From Cyclobacteriaceae bacterium (GTDB lineage: Bacteria; Bacteroidota; Bacteroidia; Cytophagales; Cyclobacteriaceae), in NCBI GenBank assembly GCA_958296015.1, contig CATQIH010000013.1, positions 1 through 64,000 on the forward strand: 64,000 bases of DNA, written 5' to 3'. Positions 30,277 to 40,706 of the stretch are shown here, in pieces. The notes under the pieces were generated by a model that was not told where the DNA came from, searched no databases, and saw only the letters and a program-made list of their open reading frames with translations. How positions within the stretch are numbered: position 1 is the first letter of the stretch; the number at the start of each line of letters is the position of its first letter. Position numbers and translations under genes: made by a program.

Positions 30277-31632
30277 TCAAAATATGCTTACAATGTACTG
30301 GGTGATATAGGAAAGCTTAAAGTTTAATGCTGTTATCAGATTGGCGTTGAAGCCATGCGTGAGTATTTGCTGTTGGATCAGAAACGTGACAGCACCGGCA
30401 ATATATCCCATGAATGCCAGCAAACTCACCTTTTTTACATACCACATAAAGTTGATCTTTTCCAGACTCATCGCAGCTACACCTGCCGCAGAACCAATGA
30501 TCAGGATACTTCCGCCCGTGCCGGCACAATAAGCCAGAAACTCCCAGAAAGTATGGTCTACCGGGTAGCTTACCTGGTACATACGCATCATGGCAGCCAC
30601 TAGCGGCACATTATCTACAATAGAAGAAAGTACGCCTACCAGCAGGTTGATTATATAAAAGTTGCCCACCTCGGCATCCAAATAGTTAGCCATCAGTGCC
30701 AGTTGCCCGGCTGACTGTAAGGCACCTATGCTCAACAGGATACCCAAAAAGAATAATACCGTAGAAGTATCTACTTTGCGCAAGGCATTGAGCACGGAAA
30801 ACTTATCACGCTTCTCTTCGTTTTTGGTACGGTGCAACACTTCTGTCACAGCCCACAGAAAGCCTAGTCCCAGCAAAATGCCCATGTAAGGCGGCAGATG
30901 TGTCAGTAGTTTGAACACTGGCACAAAAACCAGCGTCAGCACACCCAGGCCAAGCACTAGTTTTTGCTCAAACGGGTCAGTATGTGATGCCTGCTCACCT
31001 TCTGCTTTTTCCCTTTTGCTGACCTTTCCCCTGGAAGATTTGGTCAGGTAGATCAAAGGGACCAACATGCATATCAGGCTTGGCAAAAACAATTTTTGCA
31101 TCACATTACCTGGCGTAATCTGCCCTCCAATCCACAGCATGGTGGTGGTTACATCGCCAATAGGTGTAAATGCCCCACCGGCGTTGGCGGCAATCACCAC
31201 AACGCAGGCGTAGAGCATACGCTCATTTTTATCTGTCACCAGTTTTCTCAATAAAGAGACCAGCACAATAGTAGTGGTAAGGTTATCCAGAATGGCTGAC
31301 AGACAAAACGCCAGAATACTCAAAATCCATAGCAATTTTCTGGAACTATCAGTTTTAATACGCCCTACAATCACTTCAAAGCCATCGTGTGCGTCAATAA
31401 TCTCGACGATTGTCATGGCACCTAGCAGGAAAAACAGAATACCGGCAATCTCACCAACATGGTGCCCTAGCTGCTCGGTGACCAGTTCGGTATCTGGCAC
31501 ATGAAGGATGTACACCGTCCAGCATAACACACCCGCCAGCAGTGCTGTAGCTGCTTTGTTGATGTGGAAGGAATGCTCTAAGGTAATCAAAGCGTACCCT
31601 ATCAGAAAAATAATAATCATCCAGATCATCAT
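30277..31632 (-). CDS. nhaD: NhaD-type sodium:proton antiporter
   Basis: FFLLGAMTIVEIIDAHDGFEVI, LDNLTTTIVLVSLLRKL, ANAGGAFTPIGDVTTTMLWIGGQ. Confidence 0.93.
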   Translation of the reverse strand: MMIWMIIIFLIGYALITLEHSFHINKAATALLAGVLCWTVYILHVPDTELVTEQLGHHVGEIAGILFFLLGAMTIVEIIDAHDGFEVIVGRIKTDSSRKLLWILSILAFCLSAILDNLTTTIVLVSLLRKLVTDKNERMLYACVVVIAANAGGAFTPIGDVTTTMLWIGGQITPGNVMQKLFLPSLICMLVPLIYLTKSSRGKVSKREKAEGEQASHTDPFEQKLVLGLGVLTLVFVPVFKLLTHLPPYMGILLGLGFLWAVTEVLHRTKNEEKRDKFSVLNALRKVDTSTVLFFLGILLSIGALQSAGQLALMANYLDAEVGNFYIINLLVGVLSSIVDNVPLVAAMMRMYQVSYPVDHTFWEFLAYCAGTGGSILIIGSAAGVAAMSLEKINFMWYVKKVSLLAFMGYIAGAVTFLIQQQILTHGFNANLITALNFKLSYITQYIVSIF

Positions 31633-31985
31633 ATAAATATCGTTTAATCTTTACCGTATAATATGTGTGTTCATAGCACTATAATCTTGGATAAAGATAG
31701 ATAGGCCCTGCCTCCCGATTTGCTTCAATATCAATGGGATATTACCTACTACAGAAAGTATGAATTGTGAAGTATAATAACATGAAATAGTTATATTCTT
31801 ACTTAAACGAGTGATGAATAATTACTTAAAATGATAGCCCGAACTCCAAATAAAGATAGCATCTTATTAGTGAACACTATAGATAGCTACTAGAGGGCAA
31901 CAAAAAACTTTTGTCAATGTATTAGAGTGTTTAGCCGGTAACTTCTACCTTTGCCATCCTCTTGAACAAAAATTAATTATGCGGC

Positions 31986-32486
31986 ATGAAAACATGGTTT
32001 ATCTGTAAAGTAAAATACCAGAAACAAGATGAAAAAGGCAACGTCAAAAAGATATCGGATCAATACATGGTAGATGCTGTATCTTTTACGGAAGCTGAAG
32101 CAAGGATTTATGAGAAGCTTGGCAGTGTTTTGCCCGGCGAATTTTACATTGCCAACATCAGCAAAACCAATGTGACTGATATTTTTCACTACAAAGACAG
32201 CGACATATGGCATAAGTGTAAAATGACTTATAGCCTGGAAGTGGAGGGTAGCGGCAAAGAAAGGAAAGTTACCAACTATATCTTACTCACGGCACCCAAT
32301 GCCAAAACTGCTTACGACAGGGTATACGAAAGCCTGAACAACATGCTGGTAGAATTTCGGGTGCCCGAGGTGGCCGAAAGCCCGATCGTAGAAGTATTTC
32401 CTTATGAAAGTGAAGAAGAGCAGATGCAGGAAGCTCCGGAAAACTGGAAACCGCTCTCGGAAGTAGATGCCAATCGGCAAGCTTAA
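31986..32486 (+). CDS. DUF4494 domain-containing protein
   Basis: WFICKVKYQKQDEKGNVKKISDQYMVDAVSFTEAEARIYEKL. Confidence 0.8.
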   Translation: MKTWFICKVKYQKQDEKGNVKKISDQYMVDAVSFTEAEARIYEKLGSVLPGEFYIANISKTNVTDIFHYKDSDIWHKCKMTYSLEVEGSGKERKVTNYILLTAPNAKTAYDRVYESLNNMLVEFRVPEVAESPIVEVFPYESEEEQMQEAPENWKPLSEVDANRQA

Positions 32487-32492
32487 AAGCAC

Positions 32493-32522
32493 AGCCGGAC
32501 ATCATATTCCGGCTATTTTTTT
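32493..32522 (+). terminator. Intrinsic terminator after the DUF4494 gene
   Basis: AGCCGG acatcatatt CCGGCT ATTTTTTT. Confidence 0.8.
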
Positions 32523-32578
32523 CACTTACAAAACATTGATGCGTTCATCTGTGTTTTTTGAATTAAATATATAGTTGA

Positions 32579-33364
32579 GTGAAAACCGCAGAAACAATAG
32601 GTAGCGCACCCCAAAAGTGGCAAGCCTTTTTCATCAAAATAGCTGATATCTACCGTTTCATTGTTCGCATCTTTAAGGAAACATTTAGCTTTCCTATAGA
32701 GATAGAAGAACTGCTGAAACAGTGCTATATTCAGGGAAACAGAACATTATGGCTGGTAAGTTTCGCTTCGTTGCTGGCAGGTGTAGTGTTTACCAAGCAG
32801 TCCAGACCTTCATTGATAGAGTTTGGTGCCGAAAGCTGGCTTCCCTCGCTGGTTTCTCTGGCAATTGTACGCGGACTTGGCCCTTTGATCACTGCATTAA
32901 TTTGTGCTGGCAAACTGGGTTCCAGCATGGGGGCAGAGCTGAGTTCTATGAACGTGACAGAGCAGATAGATGCTATGGAAGCCTCTGGTACCAATCCTTT
33001 CAAGTACTTAGTGACCACCCGGGTGCTGGCAATTACGCTGATGTTACCAGTGCTGGTGGTGTATTCCAATATGGTGGCTTTGATGGGTTCTTATATTGCC
33101 GTACATTTCTTTTCTCAGACGACGTTTAAATTATTTTTTTCACAGGCATTTGAGTCAATTACCTTTCTGGACATATTCTCTACGCTTATCAAACCTATTT
33201 TGTATGGCTTTGCCATTGGTGTGGTCAGTACTTATGCAGGATATTACTCCTCCAGAGCTACAGTGGGTGTAGGCAAAGCGGCCAATCAGGCAGTGGTGGT
33301 TTCTATGGTCATGGTTTTTGTTATTGAGTTCATCACTATACAAGTATTAGGCACGATGCGATGA
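32579..33364 (+). CDS. MlaE family ABC transporter permease
   Basis: RGLGPLITALICAGKLGSSMGAELSSMNVTEQIDAMEASGTNPFKYLVTTRVLA. Confidence 0.93.
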   Translation: MKTAETIGSAPQKWQAFFIKIADIYRFIVRIFKETFSFPIEIEELLKQCYIQGNRTLWLVSFASLLAGVVFTKQSRPSLIEFGAESWLPSLVSLAIVRGLGPLITALICAGKLGSSMGAELSSMNVTEQIDAMEASGTNPFKYLVTTRVLAITLMLPVLVVYSNMVALMGSYIAVHFFSQTTFKLFFSQAFESITFLDIFSTLIKPILYGFAIGVVSTYAGYYSSRATVGVGKAANQAVVVSMVMVFVIEFITIQVLGTMR

Positions 33365-34131
33365 ATACAAACCCGATCATACATACGCAACCCGTCGTTT
33401 TGCGTGTAGAACATCTTTACAAATCCTTTGACGGACGCCAGGTGCTCAAAGATGTCAATCTGCTGCTGCACCATAGTGAAAACCTAGTCATCCTGGGCCG
33501 ATCGGGCATGGGGAAATCCGTACTGATTAAATGTATTATCGGATTGATCCAACCTGATGAAGGGTACGTTAATATTCTGGGCGAGAACATCCTGGATATG
33601 GATGTTAAAGCACTCAATCGTCTGAGGCAGAGCATTGGTTTTTCTTTCCAGGGCAGTGCATTGTATGATTCTATGAGTGTGCGCGACAATCTGACATTTG
33701 CCCTAAAAAGAAATCTGGGCATCCGCGACGCTGACCAACTGGAGCAAATGGTGCGGGAGACCCTACAAGCTGTAGGACTTGAAGGAGCTATTGATCAGAT
33801 GCCTTCTGAACTGTCGGGTGGTATGCGCAAAAGAATTGGTGTGGCGCGTTGCCTGATTCTGAAGCCCAAAATTATGCTCTACGACGAGCCTACTGCCGGT
33901 CTGGACCCTGTTACTTCCAGCGAAATCAATGAGCTGATTGTGGAGGTAAAACAGAAGTACGATACATCGGCCATCATCATCACACATGATATTGCCTGCG
34001 CTAAGGCTACTTCCGACCGTATTATATATATGGAAGACGGCAGTTGCCACTTGGAAGGCACTTTTGAAGAACTTGAACATAAAAACGATCCCCAATTGAG
34101 CACCTTTTTCAATTATTTTAAAGTCCATTGA
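33361..34131 (+). CDS. MlaF-type ABC transporter ATP-binding protein
   Basis: GRSGMGKSVLIKCIIGL, LSGGMRKRIGVARCLIL, LYDEPTAGLDPVTS. Confidence 0.93.
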   Translation: MNTNPIIHTQPVVLRVEHLYKSFDGRQVLKDVNLLLHHSENLVILGRSGMGKSVLIKCIIGLIQPDEGYVNILGENILDMDVKALNRLRQSIGFSFQGSALYDSMSVRDNLTFALKRNLGIRDADQLEQMVRETLQAVGLEGAIDQMPSELSGGMRKRIGVARCLILKPKIMLYDEPTAGLDPVTSSEINELIVEVKQKYDTSAIIITHDIACAKATSDRIIYMEDGSCHLEGTFEELEHKNDPQLSTFFNYFKVH

Positions 34132-35114
34132 CGATGAAGAAAGAAAATATTAAACGAAATACCATGTTGGGCATCTTTGTCGTGACCAGCGTTCTGATCT
34201 TTCTCCTGGCCATCTTTCTGCTGGGTAGCGAACAATCTCTGTTTCGCTCTAATTTCTCTGTCCGGGCTAATTTTACTGATGTCAATGGTTTACAAAAAGG
34301 AAACAACGTGTGGCTGGCCGGTGTCAAAATAGGTACGGTAAGCGGTGTTACCATCATCGACGACTCTACCGTGCAGGTAGCTATGCGTGTGCAGGAAGAT
34401 CTGCATAAGTTTATCAAGACGGATGCCACGGCCAGTATCAGTTCCGAAGGTTTCGTGGGCAATACCATTGTGGTCATTACGCCGAGAGGCTACGGAGAAG
34501 TAATTGCAGAAAACGGTATATTGCCAACAGGTCATCAGACCAGCACACAAGATATGCTCAATGCGCTGCAAGCTACTGCCGACAACATTGGCAACATCAC
34601 CAACGACTTGCGCAGACTAATGTACAGTGCTACCCAGCCAGGCACGATAGGCTATCTGCTCACAGATACTACCCTGGGGCAGGAAGTCAGGCTTGCCATA
34701 GACAATATAGAAACAACTGGCAGGCGGTCTTCCACACTGGCAGCCGATCTGAAACAGATGGTTAACGGAATACAAGGCAATGAAGAAGGTGTGGTTAATA
34801 CGCTGCTGAACGATACCACTTTCGCCAGCACGTATGAAGAAACACTTAGGAACATTCGCACGGCTGGTGAAACCGCTGCCAAAGCCTCTACTGACCTCAA
34901 CCAACTGGTTGGCAAAATTGATAATAACAACAATGCAGCCGGTGTAGTCTTAAATGATACGGCTTTTGCTCGGAAGATCAAAATAACAGCTGCGGAGCTT
35001 TCTCAGGGAATGGAAAAATTCAACGAGAATATGGAAGCTGCTCAGCACAACTTTCTGTTCAGGAGATATTTTAAAAAGAAGAGAAAGCGGGAAGAAAAAG
35101 ACGCAAAAGAGTAA
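34128..35114 (+). CDS. MlaD/MCE family protein
   Basis: Single N-terminal TM, VRANFTDVNGLQKGNNVWLAGVKIGTVSGV MCE motif. Confidence 0.92.
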   Translation: MTMKKENIKRNTMLGIFVVTSVLIFLLAIFLLGSEQSLFRSNFSVRANFTDVNGLQKGNNVWLAGVKIGTVSGVTIIDDSTVQVAMRVQEDLHKFIKTDATASISSEGFVGNTIVVITPRGYGEVIAENGILPTGHQTSTQDMLNALQATADNIGNITNDLRRLMYSATQPGTIGYLLTDTTLGQEVRLAIDNIETTGRRSSTLAADLKQMVNGIQGNEEGVVNTLLNDTTFASTYEETLRNIRTAGETAAKASTDLNQLVGKIDNNNNAAGVVLNDTAFARKIKITAAELSQGMEKFNENMEAAQHNFLFRRYFKKKRKREEKDAKE

Positions 35115-35266
35115 TTTCCTCTGTTAGTTTGCAAATAATGTAGTGTGGAGAATGAATGTATGTTGAATTGGCGTATTTAATTCTAACTCCAACGCCGTCA
35201 AGCTGGTTTACAAGTTTTAATTAAAAACACCATTTTGTCAAGTGGTGGTGCCTTCTTATCCATCAG

Positions 35267-35295
35267 ACCTTCCAGGTTTTCAAAACCTGGAAGGT
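35267..35295. repeat. Near-perfect palindrome (14-bp arms, 1-nt centre), REP-like
   Basis: ACCTTCCAGGTTTT C AAAACCTGGAAGGT between convergent genes. Confidence 0.85.
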
Positions 35296-35306
35296 TTGGA
35301 AATTCA

Positions 35307-37211
35307 TCAATATGCCCGTACCATCTTTCCTTCCATAAAGTTAACAAAGGCTTTATTGACAATCCTATTGCCCCCCTGTGTAGGATAATCACCTGTAAAG
35401 TACCAGTCGCCGGGGTGTGCGGGGCATGCCTTGTGCAGGTTATCTACTGTCTGGTACACAATTTCCAGGTCTGCCTTCAGGTCATCGGGTCGGCATATTT
35501 TAGTGATCATCTCCGATAGTTGCTCATAAGCGAATGGCTCATACAAGCGTTTCACATGATTGGGCGCATCAGGGTTGACCTTATCAGCAAGGCATTGCTC
35601 ATACACATCGTCTATCAGATTGTCCAGGCCGCTTTCTTTCAGCAGTTGCAAAACAGCACGGAAGGCCACAAAGTCCCCCATTTTAGACATATCAATACCA
35701 TAGCAATCGGGGAAGCGAATCTGAGGGGCTGAGGAGGCAATCACAATTTTGCGTGGCTCCAGCCTGTCGAGCATTCTTAAAATACTTTTCTCCAAAGTAG
35801 TGCCTCGCACAATAGAATCGTCTACCACCACAACGTTATCTACATTCTTTCGGATTACTTCATAGGTAGTGTCATACACATGAGCCACCAGATCGTCGCG
35901 GTGCACATCATCTGTGATAAAAGTGCGCAGTTTGGCATCTTTAACAACCAGCTTTTCTACCCGCGGCCTAAAAGACAACATACGCTTGAAGTACTCTTCA
36001 TCAATCTGATCTCCTTTTTTATGGCTCTCCTGTAGTGCCAGTATACGCTCCCTTCCCAGATGGTCTTCCAAGCCTTGCAATATGCCATAAAAAGACGTTT
36101 CTGCGCTGTTGGGAATGTAAGAGAACACCGTGTTTTGCAGATCGTAATCGATAGACTTTAATATCTGAGGAATCAGAAGTTTTCCGAGCATTTTGCGCTC
36201 ATCGTAAATGTCCGGGTCAGAAGCACGGGAGAAATAAATACGCTCAAAACTACAGGGTTTTTTCTCAAGTTTGTCAATAAACTGCTTTTGAGAATATTCA
36301 CCGTTTTTATCGATAATCAACGCATGTCCGGGTTCAATCTCATGAATTTGATCGTACGGTACGTTAAAAGCTGTTTTGATGGGCGGCTTTTCTGAAGCTA
36401 CCACCACCACTTCATCATCGGCGTAGTAGTAGGCTGGGCGAATACCTGCGGGGTCGCGGGCCACAAAGGAAGATCCGCTACCGATCATACCTGCCATTGC
36501 GTAGCCGCCGTCAAAATCTTTGCAGGAGCGTTGCAGCACCCGTTGCAGGTTCAGGCTGTCCTCGATAATTTCGGTAGCTTGTTGGTTGGTATGTGTAAAC
36601 TTGTACTGATCAAACAGGTCTTGCACTTCCAAGTCCAGAAAATGCCCGATCTTTTCCATCACCGTTACAGTATCAGCTTTTTCTTTAGGGTGCTGTCCCA
36701 GGCTCACCAGCACATCGAAAAGCTCATCTACATTGGTCATGTTGAAGTTACCGGCCACTACCAGGTTGCGGCTGCGCCAGTTGCTTTGCCGCAGCATCGG
36801 GTGGCAGTATTCTATAGAGTTGGTACCATGTGTGCCATAGCGCAAATGCCCAAGCCACACTTCGCCTGTAAAAGCACAATGCTCCTGAAGCCAGTCAGCA
36901 TCTTTCAGTTTGGAAGAACCATGCTGTTTTTTTACTTTCTTAAACTTTTTGTTAATTTTTTTAAAGACAGATGAGATAGGGCTGTCGGCAATAGAACGGT
37001 AGCGGCTGATGTATCGTGAACCAGGACTCACGTTGATCTTAATGTTAGCTACCCCCACACCATCCTGACCACGGTTATGCTGCTTTTCCATCAAAAGATA
37101 GAGTTTGTTGACAGCATAAAGCGGCGTACCATACTTGTCAATGTAGTACTGAAGCGGTTTGCGCAGGCGAATCATGGCAATGCCGCATTCGTGCTTGATC
37201 TGGTCGCTCAT
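35307..37211 (-). CDS. Amidophosphoribosyltransferase-like class II glutamine amidotransferase
   Basis: HECGIAMIRL, GHLRYGTHG, VVVVDDSIVRGTTLEKSILRML (PRPP motif), DCYGIDMSKMGDFVAF. Confidence 0.9.
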   Translation of the reverse strand: MSDQIKHECGIAMIRLRKPLQYYIDKYGTPLYAVNKLYLLMEKQHNRGQDGVGVANIKINVSPGSRYISRYRSIADSPISSVFKKINKKFKKVKKQHGSSKLKDADWLQEHCAFTGEVWLGHLRYGTHGTNSIEYCHPMLRQSNWRSRNLVVAGNFNMTNVDELFDVLVSLGQHPKEKADTVTVMEKIGHFLDLEVQDLFDQYKFTHTNQQATEIIEDSLNLQRVLQRSCKDFDGGYAMAGMIGSGSSFVARDPAGIRPAYYYADDEVVVVASEKPPIKTAFNVPYDQIHEIEPGHALIIDKNGEYSQKQFIDKLEKKPCSFERIYFSRASDPDIYDERKMLGKLLIPQILKSIDYDLQNTVFSYIPNSAETSFYGILQGLEDHLGRERILALQESHKKGDQIDEEYFKRMLSFRPRVEKLVVKDAKLRTFITDDVHRDDLVAHVYDTTYEVIRKNVDNVVVVDDSIVRGTTLEKSILRMLDRLEPRKIVIASSAPQIRFPDCYGIDMSKMGDFVAFRAVLQLLKESGLDNLIDDVYEQCLADKVNPDAPNHVKRLYEPFAYEQLSEMITKICRPDDLKADLEIVYQTVDNLHKACPAHPGDWYFTGDYPTQGGNRIVNKAFVNFMEGKMVRAY

Positions 37212-37243
37212 AGGTATATCAGTTATTTAATAAATTTTCGATC

Positions 37244-38860
37244 CTAAAACTCAAAAGAAATAGTACTGATCAATTCAATTAGCCAGCTCGATTGAAAGAA
37301 CAAAATCACCAATGGAATAATTAGCACAAAGGCCAATATCTTATCGAAAAGATTAAATTTTGTTTTATAAACAACCTGTTTTGTTTTGCGCTCCCTAAAA
37401 TTATTAAACTCTGACTGCACGGAAGAAGTTTCGGCTTTTTTGAAAAACATATAATACGGAATTTTCAAATAGTAAAAAAGAGAAATAACGGTATTAAAAA
37501 GACCTGCTATCAGCAAAATGAATAGCATGGTATTATTACTAGCCTGATATGCCTGCCACAGCGATGAAAATACCAGAAGTTTGGCTGTGAAACCAGCGGT
37601 AGGAGGAAGCCCTGTCAGGGAAATGAGCACAACTAACGCTAAAATTCCGATCCACGGATACTGTAATCCAAGTCCTCTATACTGCCCGATCTCCTCTGCG
37701 CCTGTTTTTCGGCTGATCATATTGATAATCAAAAAAATAGCCAGGTTCATCAGTGCGTAAACACTCATATAGAAAGCCACGCTGGTCATTCCCAAATTAT
37801 TATACGACAACACGCCTGTCAGTACAAAACCTGAATGAGCAATGGAAGAGTAGGCCATCATCCGCTTGGCATTCTTCTGCCACAAAGCTACAAAATTCCC
37901 TATTACAATGGTCACCAGGGCTAATACAGCCAGTATGGCCTGCCAGGGTATAGTGGTTTCAGCAAAGAAAACTACAATAAATCGCATCAGCACTACAAAA
38001 GCTGCGGCTTTGGGTACTATAGAGAAGAAAGCTGCAATGGGTGTGGGAGCACCTTCATATATATCAGGTGCCCAGAGATGGAAAGGCACCGAAGATATTT
38101 TAAACAAGAAACCACTGATAGTGAATACACTGGCAATAGTGACCAGCAAAGGAGCAGCAGCAGCAATAGCTTCATAAAAACCAGGTTGACTAATCACCAG
38201 ACTTCCCGTTAGCCCATACAGCAACGACATGCCATACAACATGATGCCGGAAGATACACCGCCAAAAAGCACATACTTGATACTGGCCTCTGCACTTGCA
38301 CGGTTGAAGTTGAAGTTGGTAAGAATGTAAGAACTGATAGAAATCAACTCTATGGCCAGGTAGATCATGAGCAAATGCGTGCTCATCGTCAGCAGCATAG
38401 CCCCCAGAACCACACCAAAAAGCACACTATAATACTCTCCGATCTTTCTCAACGACTCAATATGAAAATTTGCGAAAGTGCTTGTCTTTGTACTGGCTGC
38501 GGTGGTATAATTGATGGAGACCAGCACAGTGAAAAGTGCCGATGAACAGATCAGAAGCTTAAAGTAGATACCTAATCTGTCTAGTTGCAGCATATTTAGC
38601 AGCAATGAGGTATGCGGTTGGTCGTGCGTAAGCTGCCATTGCTGCACCAAGGTTAGCAGCGTAGCTACCAGCCCCAGGATAGCCAGCACCGATAACAACC
38701 AGCCTCGCTGTTTCTTGAATATCAGATCAGCCAGCACAAGCAGGATCAAAAAGGCAAATACGCAGATCTCAGGTCTGACCCAGGCGATATCCCTGACAAT
38801 AGCAGACAGTTGCCTGGTAAGCAGTTGTGCAATATCGGTGATGGGCAGTTCCGCTAACAT
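37244..38860 (-). CDS. nuoN: NADH-quinone oxidoreductase subunit N
   Basis: 538-aa polytopic protein, KISSVPFHLWAPDIYEGAPTPIAAFFSIVPKAAAF, MMAYSSIAHSGFVL. Confidence 0.95.
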   Translation of the reverse strand: MLAELPITDIAQLLTRQLSAIVRDIAWVRPEICVFAFLILLVLADLIFKKQRGWLLSVLAILGLVATLLTLVQQWQLTHDQPHTSLLLNMLQLDRLGIYFKLLICSSALFTVLVSINYTTAASTKTSTFANFHIESLRKIGEYYSVLFGVVLGAMLLTMSTHLLMIYLAIELISISSYILTNFNFNRASAEASIKYVLFGGVSSGIMLYGMSLLYGLTGSLVISQPGFYEAIAAAAPLLVTIASVFTISGFLFKISSVPFHLWAPDIYEGAPTPIAAFFSIVPKAAAFVVLMRFIVVFFAETTIPWQAILAVLALVTIVIGNFVALWQKNAKRMMAYSSIAHSGFVLTGVLSYNNLGMTSVAFYMSVYALMNLAIFLIINMISRKTGAEEIGQYRGLGLQYPWIGILALVVLISLTGLPPTAGFTAKLLVFSSLWQAYQASNNTMLFILLIAGLFNTVISLFYYLKIPYYMFFKKAETSSVQSEFNNFRERKTKQVVYKTKFNLFDKILAFVLIIPLVILFFQSSWLIELISTISFEF

Positions 38861-40612
38861 TTACTTTGTTAAAATCAGCTTGAGATTATCTTCTCCAACA
38901 GTGCTCACAAAATGAACAAATCCACTGACAGACGTATTCACCATATCAAGATACAAAGAAGGAAAGATGCCAAAGGCCAGAGTAGCCACTGCTAGCGGCA
39001 CCAGCATGGTATATTCCATAAAGGTGAGGTCTTTCAAGGCAACATTCCATGCTGCTTTCTTCACATAATAGGGTCCGAAAAACATGCGTTGTAGTGTCCA
39101 TAAGTAATAAGCCGCTCCGAGCACTAGCCCTCCGGTAGCCAGTATCGCCATCCAGCGTGGTAGTAGATGGTTGATGGTCGCCGAATTAAAGCTTCCCAAA
39201 AAGACCAGAATTTCTGCAATAAATCCCGAAAATCCAGGCAGCCCCAGCGAAGCAAAAAAGGCGATAGTCACCATTGCGGTAAAATAAGGCATTTTACTGG
39301 CCAGTCCGCCGTAATTCTCGATCATACGATCGTGTGTGCGGTCATAAACAACCCCTGCGAGCAGGAAAAGCATGGAAGAAATAATACCATGACTAAACAT
39401 CTGAAACAAACTACCGCTCACACCTTCTGAAGTGAGAGAAGCCAGTCCGAGCAGCACAAATCCCATATGTGATATAGAAGAATACGCAATCAGCTTTTTG
39501 AGGTCTCGCATAGCCAGTGCATTCATGGCACCATACAGGATGGCGATCACGCCCAGCAGACCGATCCACCAGGCATAGTAAATAGCACCTTCCGGAAAAA
39601 TACTGTACGCTGTGCGGATCATACCATACCCACCTACTTTGAGTAGTATGCCTGCCAGCACCACCGACACAGGCGTGGGAGCTTCTACGTGCGCATCGGG
39701 CAGCCAGGTATGCAGCGGCACTGCCGGAAGCTTGATAGCAAAACCAATGAACAGTGCCAGAAACGCCAGCAACCTTACCGGATAGCCAAAGATTGTTGAC
39801 TGCGAAGTTACTGCCAGCAAAGAATCAGGAATGTAGTTGGCTGGTTCCAGCATGGAGATGATGCTGAACGTCCTGACTATTTGATGCCCCGGTATAGCGT
39901 TGGCAGCAATGGCTTGTTGCACCTGCACGATCTGTTCTACCGTCACATCTGCTCCGTTGCTGATGATCCCTGCATGGATGCCGGTTTCTACCGGATCAAT
40001 TACACTGGCGTATAATCCTATCATCACAATCAGAATGAAGATAGAACCCACCAGTGTGTACAGAAAGAACTTGATGGCGGCATACTCTTTTCTAGGCCCG
40101 CCCCACATGCCTATCAGAAAATACATGGGAAGCAGCATAAACTCAAAGAAGAGATAAAATAAGAAGAAATCCAGCGCCACAAAGCACCCAACCACCGAGG
40201 TACATAGCAATAGGTACAAAACAACATACCCCTTCACATGAATAAGTATCTGCCAGGAAGAAATAGCCCCAATCAGCAAAACCAGAGCCGAAAGAATCAC
40301 CATCGTGATGCTCAATCCGTCTACGCCTACATGATAATCTATGGAAAGATGTCCGAAAGTGCTGAGGTTCAGGTCAATCCAGTCAGTCTTTTCCTCTAAC
40401 TGAAAGAAAAAATCTGCCTGTTCTGTACGGGCAGCTGCCTCTTCCATATCGCTGAATCGCTGGTAAATAAAGATGGCCAGCAGCACCTGAAATGCCGTGG
40501 CAGTGATGGCAGCCATCTTGAATAACCTTTGGTAATGCCCCGGCACGAACAAGAGCAACAACGCTGTGATTAACGGAACAAAGACAATATACGAAAGCAG
40601 GTGGTTGTACAT
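38861..40612 (-). CDS. nuoM: NADH-quinone oxidoreductase subunit M
   Basis: AIKLPAVPLHTWLPDAHVEAPTPVSVVLAGILLKVGGYGMIR, LKKLIAYSSISHMGFV. Confidence 0.96.
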   Translation of the reverse strand: MYNHLLSYIVFVPLITALLLLFVPGHYQRLFKMAAITATAFQVLLAIFIYQRFSDMEEAAARTEQADFFFQLEEKTDWIDLNLSTFGHLSIDYHVGVDGLSITMVILSALVLLIGAISSWQILIHVKGYVVLYLLLCTSVVGCFVALDFFLFYLFFEFMLLPMYFLIGMWGGPRKEYAAIKFFLYTLVGSIFILIVMIGLYASVIDPVETGIHAGIISNGADVTVEQIVQVQQAIAANAIPGHQIVRTFSIISMLEPANYIPDSLLAVTSQSTIFGYPVRLLAFLALFIGFAIKLPAVPLHTWLPDAHVEAPTPVSVVLAGILLKVGGYGMIRTAYSIFPEGAIYYAWWIGLLGVIAILYGAMNALAMRDLKKLIAYSSISHMGFVLLGLASLTSEGVSGSLFQMFSHGIISSMLFLLAGVVYDRTHDRMIENYGGLASKMPYFTAMVTIAFFASLGLPGFSGFIAEILVFLGSFNSATINHLLPRWMAILATGGLVLGAAYYLWTLQRMFFGPYYVKKAAWNVALKDLTFMEYTMLVPLAVATLAFGIFPSLYLDMVNTSVSGFVHFVSTVGEDNLKLILTK

Positions 40613-40706
40613 AAGGCATTAAAAGCCCAAATTTTGCTGACTAATTGAAGAAGAACAAGCATATATCACGAAAACTTTGAAAAAAGTTATGATTAACTTC
40701 CGTATG

